64,000 nucleotides of DNA from Verrucomicrobiota bacterium (GTDB lineage Bacteria > Verrucomicrobiota > Kiritimatiellia > CAJWTS01), in assembly GCA_027623315.1 (NCBI GenBank), contig JAQBYD010000003.1:1-64000 (forward strand), given 5' to 3'. The notes beneath the pieces are model-generated. The model did no database searches and was not told the origin of the DNA. It worked only from the letters and a program-made list of their open reading frames with translations. How positions within the stretch are numbered: the stretch's first letter is position 1; every line of letters starts with the position of its first letter. The position numbers and the translations under genes are program-made. This document shows positions 41,152-49,015 of this stretch, in pieces.

Positions 41152-41874
41152 ATGTCTGAAGTACTAATCAGCGTGCGTGACCTGCGCAAGGAATTTGACC
41201 TGGGCAAGGTCAAGGTGCACGCTCTCAAGGATATCGACCTGGATGTCTACCGTGGGGAGTACCTCTCCGTAATGGGACCGTCCGGCAGCGGCAAGAGCAC
41301 GCTGTTCAATATGATCGGCGCACTCGACAAACCGTCCGGCGGAAAGCTCGAAGTGGCCGGGGTGGAGCTATCCAGGCTCAGTCCCCGCAAGCTAGCCCAC
41401 TTCCGTGGAAACTATATCGGCTACGTGTTCCAGGCCTACAACCTGTTGCCTGCGTATGACGCCGTGACCAATGTCTGCATGCCGCTGCTCTTCTCCGGCA
41501 AGACACCGATGCAGGCCACGACCCGCGCCAAAGAGGTCCTCACCATCGTCGGCCTCGAGCACCGCCTCACGCATCGGCCCGACGAACTCTCGGGCGGCCA
41601 GCAACAACGCGTGGCCATCGCACGCGCGCTGGCCAACGATCCGGCCATTATTCTAGCCGATGAACCTACGGCCAATCTGGACCTGAACACCGGGGCAGAG
41701 ATCATCGCGTTGCTCAGCAAGCTTTCGCGCGAGATGGGCGTCACGGTGATCACCGCCACGCACGATCACAAGATGCTCGATGTCTCCGACCGCATCTTGT
41801 GGATCGCAGACGGCAGGGTGAAGCGGCTTGTGCGGCGCGAAGACATTAACATTCAGGTCGGATCTGTATCATGA
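41152..41874 (+). CDS. MacB/LolD-type ABC ATP-binding protein
   Basis: The 240-residue ATPase is closely similar to the one at 33382. Walker A is GPSGSGKST, then Gln-Ala-Tyr-Asn in the Q-loop region, signature Leu-Ser-Gly-Gly-Gln-Gln-Gln-Arg, Walker B Ile-Ile-Leu-Ala-Asp-Glu-Pro-Thr and switch Thr-His-Asp-His. It lies 10 bases after the OPT-like gene and overlaps the next membrane protein by four bases. No FtsX permease is adjacent, so it may drive the permeases upstream or form an unusual complex with the OPT-like and DUF6785-type partners. Confidence 0.95.
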   Translation: MSEVLISVRDLRKEFDLGKVKVHALKDIDLDVYRGEYLSVMGPSGSGKSTLFNMIGALDKPSGGKLEVAGVELSRLSPRKLAHFRGNYIGYVFQAYNLLPAYDAVTNVCMPLLFSGKTPMQATTRAKEVLTIVGLEHRLTHRPDELSGGQQQRVAIARALANDPAIILADEPTANLDLNTGAEIIALLSKLSREMGVTVITATHDHKMLDVSDRILWIADGRVKRLVRREDINIQVGSVS

Positions 41875-44285
41875 CATGGCGCAGCATACTACTTGGTATT
41901 CTCTCCGGGGCCTTTCTGTGCGCGGTGACATTCTTTAACGACATGGTCATGCGTGGAACCTACCTGATCGGAAATTTCCTGCCGCTCTCCGTGTACGGCG
42001 GGCTAATCCTCTTCGTGCTGCTGGTGAACCCGCTCCTGGCGCGAATCTCGCCGCGCGCAGCACTCAGCGGTCGCGAACTGGCCACCGTCATGGCGATCAC
42101 GCTTTTCGTCTGCTACCTGCCCGGCCGCGGCCTGATGCATTACTTCACGACCTTCATGATCGTCCCGCATCATCACGAGCGCACCAGACCCGGGTGGCGC
42201 GCTGAGCCCGTGGCCATTGAATACGAGCAGGTTGAAGACTGGGCTGCACTGGCCCAGGCGCTCGCCGGAGCGGGCGACCGCCCCGGGTCGGAGCCCCTGC
42301 GGCGCGTCTGGGACCGCCTCCCGACCGACTCGCGGGACCCCCTGCGTCGGGGCGAGTTCTCCGTGGAAGACGGAGCGCAGCGCGATGCGTTGCTCACGCT
42401 CATGAACGCGGCGATCGCCGACCCGGCTTTCCACGAGGGCTTACCCGTGCCCGCGCGTGCGCCACCGTACGTGCGGCTCCTGGCACAGCGCGATCGCGCG
42501 ACCTTCACACCGGAGGAACATGGTTACTTCAGCCGCGGGTTGCTCGAACTCTCCCTGCTTGACGTCGTGAGCGCGCGGCGCTCCGGGGTGATTGAGAACG
42601 TGCCGCCGCGCATGCTCGCCGATATCAGCCAGGACTCCACCCGCGTGCTGGATGGGTTCGTCACCGGCCTCGCGCAGGGCGATGCGTCCATTTCACTGCG
42701 AGACATCCCGTGGCATGCCTGGCGACGCACGCTGCTGTTCTGGGTGCCCCTGATTCTGACCATGTCCATCGCGGTCACGGCGCTCGCCCTGGTCCTGCAC
42801 CGGCAGTGGTCCTCCCACGAGCACCTCCCCTATCCAACCATCGAGTTCGCGCGCGCCATGCTGCCGGGCAAGGACCAGGTGATCAGCGCGACGTTTCGCA
42901 GTCGTCTGTTCTGGATCGGTGCGGGCATCGTCCTCTTCATCCACATGACCAACTACCTTCATACGTGGTGGCCGGACGTCATCATCCCCGTGCGGACGAA
43001 CGTCGACATGACGCCATTGCTCGAGATCTTCACGACACTGCAGCGAGGCGGCGCGTCGTGGCTCTTCAACCCGAGTCTCTACTTTACGGCAATCGGGTTC
43101 GCCTACTTCCTCACCAGCGAGGTGGCCCTCTCGCTCGGGGTCGCGCCGTTCATTTACTGCCTGGCCGTCGGGATCGCGGCCAACTACGGCCTTTCCTTCG
43201 GGGGCGGACACTTGAAGCCCTCGATCGACTCGTTTCTCTACCTCGGCGGCTACGTGGGCATGTTTGTCACCGTGATCCACTCCGGGCGACACTACTACCG
43301 CACAACCTTCGCGCGCAGCCTGGGTTTCGCAAGCGGAGATCCCGTCGAGCTGCACGCCGTGTGGGGCGCACGCGTCTTCCTGGCCGCCTACGTCGGCTTC
43401 ATCCTTCAACTCATGGTCGTCGGCGTCGAGTGGCAGATCGCGGTCCTCTACACCCTCGGCGCGATCATGATCTTCACCTCCATCAGTCGCCTGCTGGCGG
43501 AGGCGGGAGCGTTCTTCGTGCACGCCTATTGCTACCCCTGCGCCATGCTATGGGGATTCATGGGCGCCACGGCGCTCGGGCGCGGCCAATTGCTGGTGCT
43601 GGCCATGGTCTCGACCTTGCTTCTGATCGATCCGCGCGAGTCGTTGATGCCGTTCGCGGCATCGGTTCTTCAACTCGGAGAGAAGATGAAACTCAGGCTG
43701 GGCCGCCTGGCGACGTGGGGCATGATCGCGCTCGTCATCGGGCTGACCGTGGCCGTTCCGGTTGCGCTGTACTGGCAGTACCAGCGCGGCGGCATCCAGA
43801 CGGGTGACGGCTGGACCATAGGCGGTGTTTCCGCGTTTGCGTTCGAATACAACACGGAGGTCACGCGCACGCTGGAGGCCCAGGGAAGTCTTCGAATCTC
43901 CGAAACGTTGAGTGGGTGGGACCGGTTCCGTCACATCGTACCGCAGACCTCACTGATCGTGGCGTTCTCGACGACCTTCCTGCTGGTGCTCACGTTCACC
44001 TTCCTGCGCCACCGCTTTGCATGGTGGCCCCTGCATCCCCTGATATTTCTTGCCTTGGGCACCTGGCAGAGCCGTCAGTTGGCGTTCTCGTTCCTGGTGG
44101 GATGGGCGATCAAGCGTGCCATCACCAAGTACGGCGGGGCGGCGCTGTATCGCCGGGTGATGCCGCTGATGATTGGACTCGTGGCCGGCGAGATCCTGTC
44201 GGGCGTCATCCCCCTGATTGTGGGGGCGATCTACTACCAGGTTACAGGCGATCCGCCGAAGCCGTTCCGGATTCTGCCGGGCTAA
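41871..44285 (+). CDS. large polytopic membrane protein, DUF6785/DUF6784-type
   Basis: The 804-residue protein starts with two hydrophobic helices and a Pro-His-His-His-Glu-Arg segment. An extracytoplasmic stretch of about 180 residues follows, then at least ten membrane helices, with a second, smaller loop near residues 650-690. Its N-terminus (Gly-Ile-Leu-Ser-Gly-Ala ... Asn-Asp ... Leu-Ile-Gly-Asn-Phe-Leu-Pro) resembles the N-terminal part of OPT-related DUF6785 proteins common in Planctomycetota-like genomes. Its function is unknown. It closes the transport array and starts within the ATPase stop (ATGA). Confidence 0.8.
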   Translation: MTWRSILLGILSGAFLCAVTFFNDMVMRGTYLIGNFLPLSVYGGLILFVLLVNPLLARISPRAALSGRELATVMAITLFVCYLPGRGLMHYFTTFMIVPHHHERTRPGWRAEPVAIEYEQVEDWAALAQALAGAGDRPGSEPLRRVWDRLPTDSRDPLRRGEFSVEDGAQRDALLTLMNAAIADPAFHEGLPVPARAPPYVRLLAQRDRATFTPEEHGYFSRGLLELSLLDVVSARRSGVIENVPPRMLADISQDSTRVLDGFVTGLAQGDASISLRDIPWHAWRRTLLFWVPLILTMSIAVTALALVLHRQWSSHEHLPYPTIEFARAMLPGKDQVISATFRSRLFWIGAGIVLFIHMTNYLHTWWPDVIIPVRTNVDMTPLLEIFTTLQRGGASWLFNPSLYFTAIGFAYFLTSEVALSLGVAPFIYCLAVGIAANYGLSFGGGHLKPSIDSFLYLGGYVGMFVTVIHSGRHYYRTTFARSLGFASGDPVELHAVWGARVFLAAYVGFILQLMVVGVEWQIAVLYTLGAIMIFTSISRLLAEAGAFFVHAYCYPCAMLWGFMGATALGRGQLLVLAMVSTLLLIDPRESLMPFAASVLQLGEKMKLRLGRLATWGMIALVIGLTVAVPVALYWQYQRGGIQTGDGWTIGGVSAFAFEYNTEVTRTLEAQGSLRISETLSGWDRFRHIVPQTSLIVAFSTTFLLVLTFTFLRHRFAWWPLHPLIFLALGTWQSRQLAFSFLVGWAIKRAITKYGGAALYRRVMPLMIGLVAGEILSGVIPLIVGAIYYQVTGDPPKPFRILPG

Positions 44286-44385
44286 GTGTCTGCCGCAAGA
44301 AGTGAAGATGAGTCTCATTTATGATCATGGAGCGCCTTCCCCCGGGTCGGCATGAAAGCCGCCTGCTTCCGGGGCCCATAGGTTA

Positions 44386-44648
44386 TTGAGTTGCGGCCAC
44401 GATCCGGGCACACTCACACCTCATGAACGACACGGCATTGCCTACATCTACAAAACGGACGAAGGATGGGCCGGCGTCCAACCGCTGATCGTGCGGACCC
44501 GTACCCTGGGGACCGTGGTGGCCGCCGCCGGAGCCTGGTCGCGCCCGCTCGTCAAAGCCACCCGGGCCGTCACATCGCCGAACTCGTCCTCGACGGGAAA
44601 ACACAACTCGACCGCACACGCTTCGCCATCGACCGATTTAGCGATTGA
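44386..44648 (+). pseudogene. remnant of a DAO-type FAD-dependent oxidoreductase
   Basis: Two pieces of a D-amino-acid-oxidase-fold enzyme survive in different frames. Up to about 44560 the frame gives Gly-Thr-Val-Val-Ala-Ala-Ala-Gly-Ala-Trp-Ser-Arg-Pro-Leu, the strand and motif preceding the substrate domain. From about 44570 another frame gives Gly-Arg-His-Ile-Ala-Glu-Leu-Val-Leu-Asp-Gly-Lys-Thr ... Arg-Phe, the usual C-terminal ending, stopping at 44648. Roughly 150 or more residues between them are missing. The gene is therefore a deletion remnant. The family call rests on these two short motifs. Confidence 0.5.
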
Positions 44649-44696
44649 GGCGCATGCGCGCGGTGCTATGCTGGTTACACCCGAGGACAAGGAAGC

Positions 44697-45023
44697 ATGA
44701 AAAAGATATTCAAATTATCGCACCCGAAAATCAAAGTAGCCAGGCTTGCAGAATCTGTTAGACGCGACGTCAGACGGTACATCAAGAGAGAGCGCAAGAA
44801 GGAACTGCCCGAGGGCTCAGACTTTTGGGACTTTGACTGCAAGTTCGGCCCCACTGCCGAAGAAGCGAAGGTGATTCACGTGGCTGAAATCGGAACGTGC
44901 ATCAGCGAAGCCGAAGCGAGTCAACTGGAGCAGTTCTATATCGAAATATTGGCTAAGCCGGCCCACCGAACCAAGAAACCAAAACCGGAATTGGCGCGTA
45001 ACGATCCAGAGCCGGCGTCTTAG
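44697..45023 (+). CDS. DUF6172 family protein
   Basis: The 108-residue basic protein matches DUF6172 along its length: Lys-Lys-Ile-Phe-Lys-Leu-Ser-His-Pro-Lys-Ile-Lys at the start, Leu-Pro-Glu-Gly-Ser-Asp-Phe-Trp-Asp-Phe-Asp-Cys-Lys-Phe-Gly in the middle, and Ile-Leu-Ala-Lys-Pro-Ala-His-Arg-Thr-Lys-Lys-Pro near the end. The function is unknown; the lysine-rich sequence and small size suggest nucleic-acid or ribosome contact. It appears intact although its neighbours on both sides are decayed. Confidence 0.85.
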   Translation: MKKIFKLSHPKIKVARLAESVRRDVRRYIKRERKKELPEGSDFWDFDCKFGPTAEEAKVIHVAEIGTCISEAEASQLEQFYIEILAKPAHRTKKPKPELARNDPEPAS

Positions 45024-45032
45024 CGCAGCGTT

Positions 45033-45526
45033 ATGCGAAAGAACAACATCATGCCGAGATCTGCGGCATTCGCGCTGGCATGCTCGATCGTCGCTTCACA
45101 TCTCCCGGCAGGACAAGTCCCCGGGACATCCGTGCGCCTTACTCCCCCGCCTGGGTTTGTCGAAGCAAACCGCCTTTCAGAAAGTGGCTTGTCGCCGTGG
45201 ACCGCTCCGGCGCCACGGTCCTGATTGCGGCATCCTACCCCAAGGCCGAGATGAAGAATAAGGAAGCACTACTCAAGGCAGCGGTTCTCTCTGCCACGTT
45301 TGGAACACCCACCGATCCGGCCGATGCCCTCGCGTTCACGGCGACACCTGCGGCCCCCTTCCAAGTCGCCAAGATCCTGGGACAAAACATGATTCTCTCT
45401 CCCGACGGACGGTTCCCCGTGAACGACGAGAAGGTCCCGTTCATGATTCTGGGTCTATCCGCCGAAAGGAACACCTACCTACCCGTCTTCAAGAAGATCG
45501 CCGATAGCTTCAGAATGAAGGAATAG
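45033..45526 (+). pseudogene. secreted protein gene with internal deletion and frameshift
   Basis: The first frame (from 45033) encodes a signal peptide and a mature start reading Val-Arg-Leu-Thr-Pro-Pro-Pro-Gly-Phe-Val-Glu-Ala-Asn-Arg. The second frame takes over near 45170 with Pro-Phe-Arg-Lys-Trp-Leu-Val-Ala-Val and runs to a stop at 45526. Related secreted proteins, as I recall them, have about 80-100 residues between these two motifs. The simplest reading is one deletion that removed the middle and shifted the frame. Neither half is likely to be functional. The original function is unknown. Confidence 0.55.
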
Positions 45527-45732
45527 TGAAGCGCGAGCGGGGGAAAGCGATTTTGGCCGTGATCGCCGTTGGCGTCTTGATCACGGCGAGTTTAATTACC
45601 TGGTTAGCGTGGCCGACCCCAACGACACTCGTGGGGCATGCCGCTCACAATGACATTCCGGGCTTGAAGAGGGCGCTGTTCCTCGGGGCCGACGTGAACG
45701 GCTACCCGTTGACGGTAATTCGGGCGAGTTGA
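45526..45732 (+). pseudogene. 5' remnant of an ankyrin-repeat membrane protein
   Basis: The 68-residue frame starts at a GTG overlapping the stop of the preceding pseudogene. It has one membrane helix (about residues 8-29) and then the beginning of an ankyrin repeat (Ala-Ala-His-Asn-Asp-Ile-Pro-Gly-Leu-Lys-Arg-Ala-Leu-Phe-Leu-Gly-Ala-Asp-Val-Asn-Gly-Tyr). The repeat stops abruptly at about 45712, exactly where the opposite-strand glxC remnant also ends. All further repeats are missing. Confidence 0.6.
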
Positions 45733-45953
45733 TTCATCCCGGCGCAATAGTATCCGGCATGTCCGTCGATCTCGATCTCGGCGGCGATCTTCATACCGCA
45801 CGCGATGGCGTGCGCCCCGCGAGGATGGGTGATGCGCAAGCGCTCGCACGGATCTCCGGCGCGTAAATCATGAAGGCGCTGGTTCACGTCGCGCACGCTC
45901 ACGACGCTCAGGTCTATCGTTTGCTCTGAAATCTCCCAATCTCCCAATTCCAA
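45702..45953 (-). pseudogene. glxC: truncated GlxC-like GXGXG protein
   Basis: The N-terminal 75 residues match GlxC/GltB alpha-domain proteins: Ser-Val-Arg-Asp-Val-Asn-Gln-Arg-Leu-His-Asp-Leu, Pro-Arg-Gly-Ala-His-Ala-Ile-Ala-Cys-Gly, Ile-Asp-Gly-His-Ala-Gly-Tyr-Tyr-Cys-Ala-Gly-Met-Asn-Gln. Homologues continue for about 150 residues of GXGXG beta-helix. Here the sequence ends after Ile-Thr-Val-Asn-Gly, at a junction with the ankyrin remnant on the other strand. It follows glxB, its usual operon partner; glxD is missing. Confidence 0.7.
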
Positions 45954-46004
45954 GACGAACCACGACTCACTTCTGACTGGCGACTGTTACCGCTGGCGGT
46001 CTCC

Positions 46005-46904
46005 TTAATCATCGCCCCAGGTATAGACAATCGCCGGCTCCGGCTCCCATTGCCTAGCATTCTCGATCCCAGGCAGATCCGCGAGGGCCCGGTATTCGGA
46101 CGCCATCGCCACGTAGTCGTCCGTCTCGACCATAACGGCCGGTTTGCACGCGATGGGATCCCGCAGCACGGCGAAGCCATTTGACGTACCGATCGCAAAC
46201 GTATAAAAACCATCGAGATCGTCGAGCGCCGATTCCAGCGCCTGGTTGAGGCTATCGCCCTCGCGCATGCGCCACATGAGGTAGCCCGCGGCGACCTCCG
46301 AGTCGTTCTCGGTGCGAAATTCTATACCGCGCCGCTGCAGGTTCTCGCGCACGGAGCTGTAGTTACTGAGGCTTCCGTTGTGAACGAGACAGAGGTCCAT
46401 TCCCGTCGAGAACGGATGGGAGCCGTCGGTGGTGACCGCACTCTCGGTCGCCATTCGGGTGTGCCCGACGGCGTGTGATCCATAGAGCTGACCGAAGCCG
46501 AGCCGCTCGGAGATCTCTTCCGGGCGACCCGTCTCCTTGAATATCTCGATCTTGCGTCCGGCGCTCATGACTCGGAACGACGGGAATTCCGACGCCACGA
46601 AAGCGAGCACATCCCCTTCGGATCCGGGAACGATGATCACCGCGTAGCTGCCGACTGCCTTGACCGGGATGTCGCACCCGAAGCGTTGTGAGAGTCCCTG
46701 GCTCAACTCCGACCACGCCGCGTCCGACTCAAGTTTTCGAACGGTAATCTTAATCGTGCCTGCGGGAGCTTCGTCGCGATAAATCGCGAGACCCGCGCTG
46801 TCCGGTCCGCGATCGCCCATGCAATCCAGCATAGGCGTGATCAACTCGCCAATTCGCGAGTGAAGATCGCTGTTCTTCAGGTAGAGCCCGACAATCCCAC
46901 ACAT
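46005..46904 (-). CDS. glxB: class II glutamine amidotransferase (GlxB-like)
   Basis: The 299-residue protein begins Met-Cys-Gly-Ile-Val-Gly, giving the catalytic N-terminal Cys2 after Met removal. It carries Gly-His-Thr-Arg-Met-Ala-Thr (about 147-153), Leu-Val-His-Asn-Gly-Ser-Leu-Ser-Asn and Asn-Asp-Ser-Glu motifs of the Ntn glutaminase domain. Length and the following glxC remnant identify it as the GlxB/MgsA type, the ammonia-releasing subunit of N-methylglutamate synthase-like complexes. With glxC truncated and glxD absent, the complex cannot form from this locus, so the gene is intact but probably orphaned. Confidence 0.85.
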   Translation of the reverse strand: MCGIVGLYLKNSDLHSRIGELITPMLDCMGDRGPDSAGLAIYRDEAPAGTIKITVRKLESDAAWSELSQGLSQRFGCDIPVKAVGSYAVIIVPGSEGDVLAFVASEFPSFRVMSAGRKIEIFKETGRPEEISERLGFGQLYGSHAVGHTRMATESAVTTDGSHPFSTGMDLCLVHNGSLSNYSSVRENLQRRGIEFRTENDSEVAAGYLMWRMREGDSLNQALESALDDLDGFYTFAIGTSNGFAVLRDPIACKPAVMVETDDYVAMASEYRALADLPGIENARQWEPEPAIVYTWGDD

Positions 46905-46972
46905 AATACGCTCTCAAGTCTAAAGTGTGGGATTCTGACGCAATGCATCTGAAAACGCAACACGGAACGGAG

Positions 46973-47215
46973 TCACGCAGGCGGTCCGTAGAAAGGAACA
47001 TAGATTAACTTCCCCTTGTGATCGACGAGGCGCGGTGCGTCCATCTTCTTCCCGTCGGCGCCGGTCCATTCGTCCACCGCGAGGGCCGGTGCCTTCTGGC
47101 CTAGAATGCCGTAGCTGGCCGGACCGCCTGACGCCAATTCCGGGACGGACAGCCCCAGGAGGACGATGGAAGCAGACACGATCACCAACCCTATAGTCTG
47201 AGCGGATTCAAGCAT
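46973..47215 (-). pseudogene. N-terminal remnant of a TlpA-like thioredoxin protein
   Basis: The 80-residue frame has a membrane anchor (about residues 5-27) and then the start of a TlpA/AhpC-type redoxin domain (Gly-Ile-Leu-Gly-Gln-Lys-Ala-Pro-Ala-Leu-Ala-Val-Asp-Glu-Trp ... His-Lys-Gly-Lys-Leu-Ile-Tyr-Val). It stops just before the expected Trp-Cys-x-x-Cys active site. The sequence downstream is the glxB upstream region, so the catalytic half has been deleted. The start at 47215 is chosen over 47257 because it begins the anchor. Confidence 0.55.
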
Positions 47216-47269
47216 GCGACACTCTCCAGCCAGAAGTATCGCCCATTCTGCGGGCACACGCCCCAGATA

Positions 47270-47671
47270 TCACTCCGGTTTGGCGTCGGCCGACGAAGAG
47301 ATCTTTGCGAGGACCTCGAAGGAGTCGCGGCATGCGTTCAATATCTCATCGATATTGAACGGCTTGTGGAAATAGTCGGAAAACCCCACCTCGCGGAGCT
47401 CGCCCTGATCGTAGGCGTCGACAAAGCCACTCAACGCAAAGACCTTCGCCTCCGAATCTGCGGCCCGAACCTGGCGGCACAGCTCAATTCCATCCATGGC
47501 CGGCATGCGCAGATCCAGGAAACAGACCCTGATCTTCTCCTCCTGGATCAGCTCAAGCGCCTCGACGCCGTCTGACGATACGAAAGGAGTATACCCTTCC
47601 AGATTCAGGACCTGTTCCAGAACGCTGAGGATGGTCTTCTCGTCGTCTACCAGTAGAACCTTCTTTTCCAT
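47270..47671 (-). CDS. stand-alone response regulator receiver protein
   Basis: This 133-residue protein is a single CheY-like receiver domain: acidic pair Val-Asp-Asp-Glu near residues 9-12, phosphoacceptor Asp in Val-Cys-Phe-Leu-Asp-Leu-Arg-Met-Pro, Ser in Phe-Ala-Leu-Ser-Gly, and the conserved Lys-Pro-Phe. There is no output domain, and no kinase gene is adjacent. The ATG at 47671 starts the first beta strand; the frame continues upstream to 47734 without conserved sequence. Confidence 0.9.
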   Translation of the reverse strand: MEKKVLLVDDEKTILSVLEQVLNLEGYTPFVSSDGVEALELIQEEKIRVCFLDLRMPAMDGIELCRQVRAADSEAKVFALSGFVDAYDQGELREVGFSDYFHKPFNIDEILNACRDSFEVLAKISSSADAKPE

Positions 47672-47815
47672 AGATTCGGCACCCGCATCTTCGCCAGAGC
47701 CTGTGTGTCCTAACGATGTTGCAGAGGCTATCACAGCCCGTGAAACGGATACGAGTAATATTCAGGCCCAATATTTGAAGTTTCTATTCGAAATTACCGC
47801 TGATCCGGACGCATA

Positions 47816-48724
47816 ATGCACGGCATGATGGTACCCGTCCACATCATCAGTGGCTTCCTGGGATCAGGAAAGACGACGCTCATGAATCACTGCCTACGTA
47901 CGCTCCCCCCGGAACGGCGCGTCGCGCTGGTCGTAAACGACTTCGGGACGGTTGCCATCGACAGCCGTCTGGTTGAGAGGCCAGAGTACGCCATGAAAGA
48001 ACTCTCCTCCGGTTGCGTCTGCTGCACACTGAGCGGCCCCCTGGTTGAGGCCCTTGCGAGTATTACACGGGATCAAGATCCCGAGCTGATCGTGATGGAA
48101 ACGACAGGAATCGCCGAACCCGCGCAGATTGCACAACTCTTCGCGTACGATGCACTGAGCTCGGAGATCTCCCTCGGGAATATCGTTTGCGTGATCGATA
48201 GCAGCACCTTTCCGCGCATGGAACGGCACTTCCGCATTCTGCGACAGCAGGTGGAGCAGTCCAACACGTTGATCGTCAATAAGACAGACAAGGCCGACGC
48301 CGAGTGCCTTGAGGTTACGCGGCGGCGGGTCGAGGTCCTGGCCCAACCCGACGCGATCACCGTCGAGACCACGCAAGCGCAAATAGATCCCCAGCACCTT
48401 CTCACGTCGCGACCGAACTATCTGCCGGCAAATTCACGATTCGGGCACGAGCACTCCCACGAGTTTACGGCCTGCACGATCGAGGGAGACGAGACCTACT
48501 CCCTCGCGCGCCTCACGGCATGTGTCTCCGATCTCGGAACGAACATCCTGAGAGTAAAGGGCATCATGCGCACGGACCAGGGCCCGCGACTGATCCAGGG
48601 CAGCGTGGCCGGCCTGGACATCTCATCGTGGGCAGACGAGCCCGATAAATCCCGACTTGTGGTGATTGGCCGGGATCTGGACACCCACGCGATCGAAGCG
48701 GCGTTTCAAGCCTGCCGGGTTTAG
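47816..48724 (+). CDS. COG0523/CobW family metal-chaperone GTPase
   Basis: The 302-residue G3E GTPase has Walker A GFLGSGKTT (about residues 13-21), the metal-binding Gly-Cys-Val-Cys-Cys motif (CxCC, about 66-70), Walker B-like Glu-Thr-Thr-Gly-Ile-Ala-Glu-Pro and the Asn-Lys-Thr-Asp nucleotide motif (about 153-156). A C-terminal CobW domain follows a His-rich linker (His-Glu-His-Ser-His). Members insert or deliver Zn, Co or Fe; specificity here cannot be told. It is transcribed divergently from the receiver gene. Confidence 0.93.
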   Translation: MHGMMVPVHIISGFLGSGKTTLMNHCLRTLPPERRVALVVNDFGTVAIDSRLVERPEYAMKELSSGCVCCTLSGPLVEALASITRDQDPELIVMETTGIAEPAQIAQLFAYDALSSEISLGNIVCVIDSSTFPRMERHFRILRQQVEQSNTLIVNKTDKADAECLEVTRRRVEVLAQPDAITVETTQAQIDPQHLLTSRPNYLPANSRFGHEHSHEFTACTIEGDETYSLARLTACVSDLGTNILRVKGIMRTDQGPRLIQGSVAGLDISSWADEPDKSRLVVIGRDLDTHAIEAAFQACRV

Positions 48725-48736
48725 CCCGGCCCGTTG

Positions 48737-49012
48737 TCAAGGCGCCTGCCGCGACCAGTGATAGGCCTCGAGCTTGTCGGCGACCTGCCTGCGCTCATCC
48801 GCCGCGAGCCGCTCGGCGACGGTTCCGCCCTGCCAGTACGCGATGTCGTGCTCGACACAGCACTCCTCCCACAGGTCCTTGTTCCCCAGGGTACCCTCCG
48901 GGAACATACTGCATGCATCGCTCCGAAAATCCGATATCTCGGAGATTCCCGGCCTGAAGGTCGCGCATGACGTCGTTGCGAGACCGATCCCCAGCCGTAG
49001 AAGAATCCTCAT
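48737..49012 (-). CDS. phospholipase-A2-motif lipoprotein or exported protein, possibly shortened
   Basis: The 91-residue protein has a hydrophobic leader ending in a Cys (residue 16, weak lipobox). Its core reads Phe-Arg-Ser-Asp-Ala-Cys-Ser-Met-Phe-Pro-Glu-Gly ... Cys-Cys-Val-Glu-His-Asp-Ile-Ala-Tyr-Trp-Gln-Gly-Gly-Thr. Cys-Cys-x-x-His-Asp-x-x-Tyr is the phospholipase A2 active-site signature. Related bacterial proteins are about 150 residues and keep a further Cys-containing helix, so the C-terminus here looks lost or replaced. It follows bioC within 3 bases. Confidence 0.65.
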   Translation of the reverse strand: MRILLRLGIGLATTSCATFRPGISEISDFRSDACSMFPEGTLGNKDLWEECCVEHDIAYWQGGTVAERLAADERRQVADKLEAYHWSRQAP

Positions 49013-49015
49013 CGT

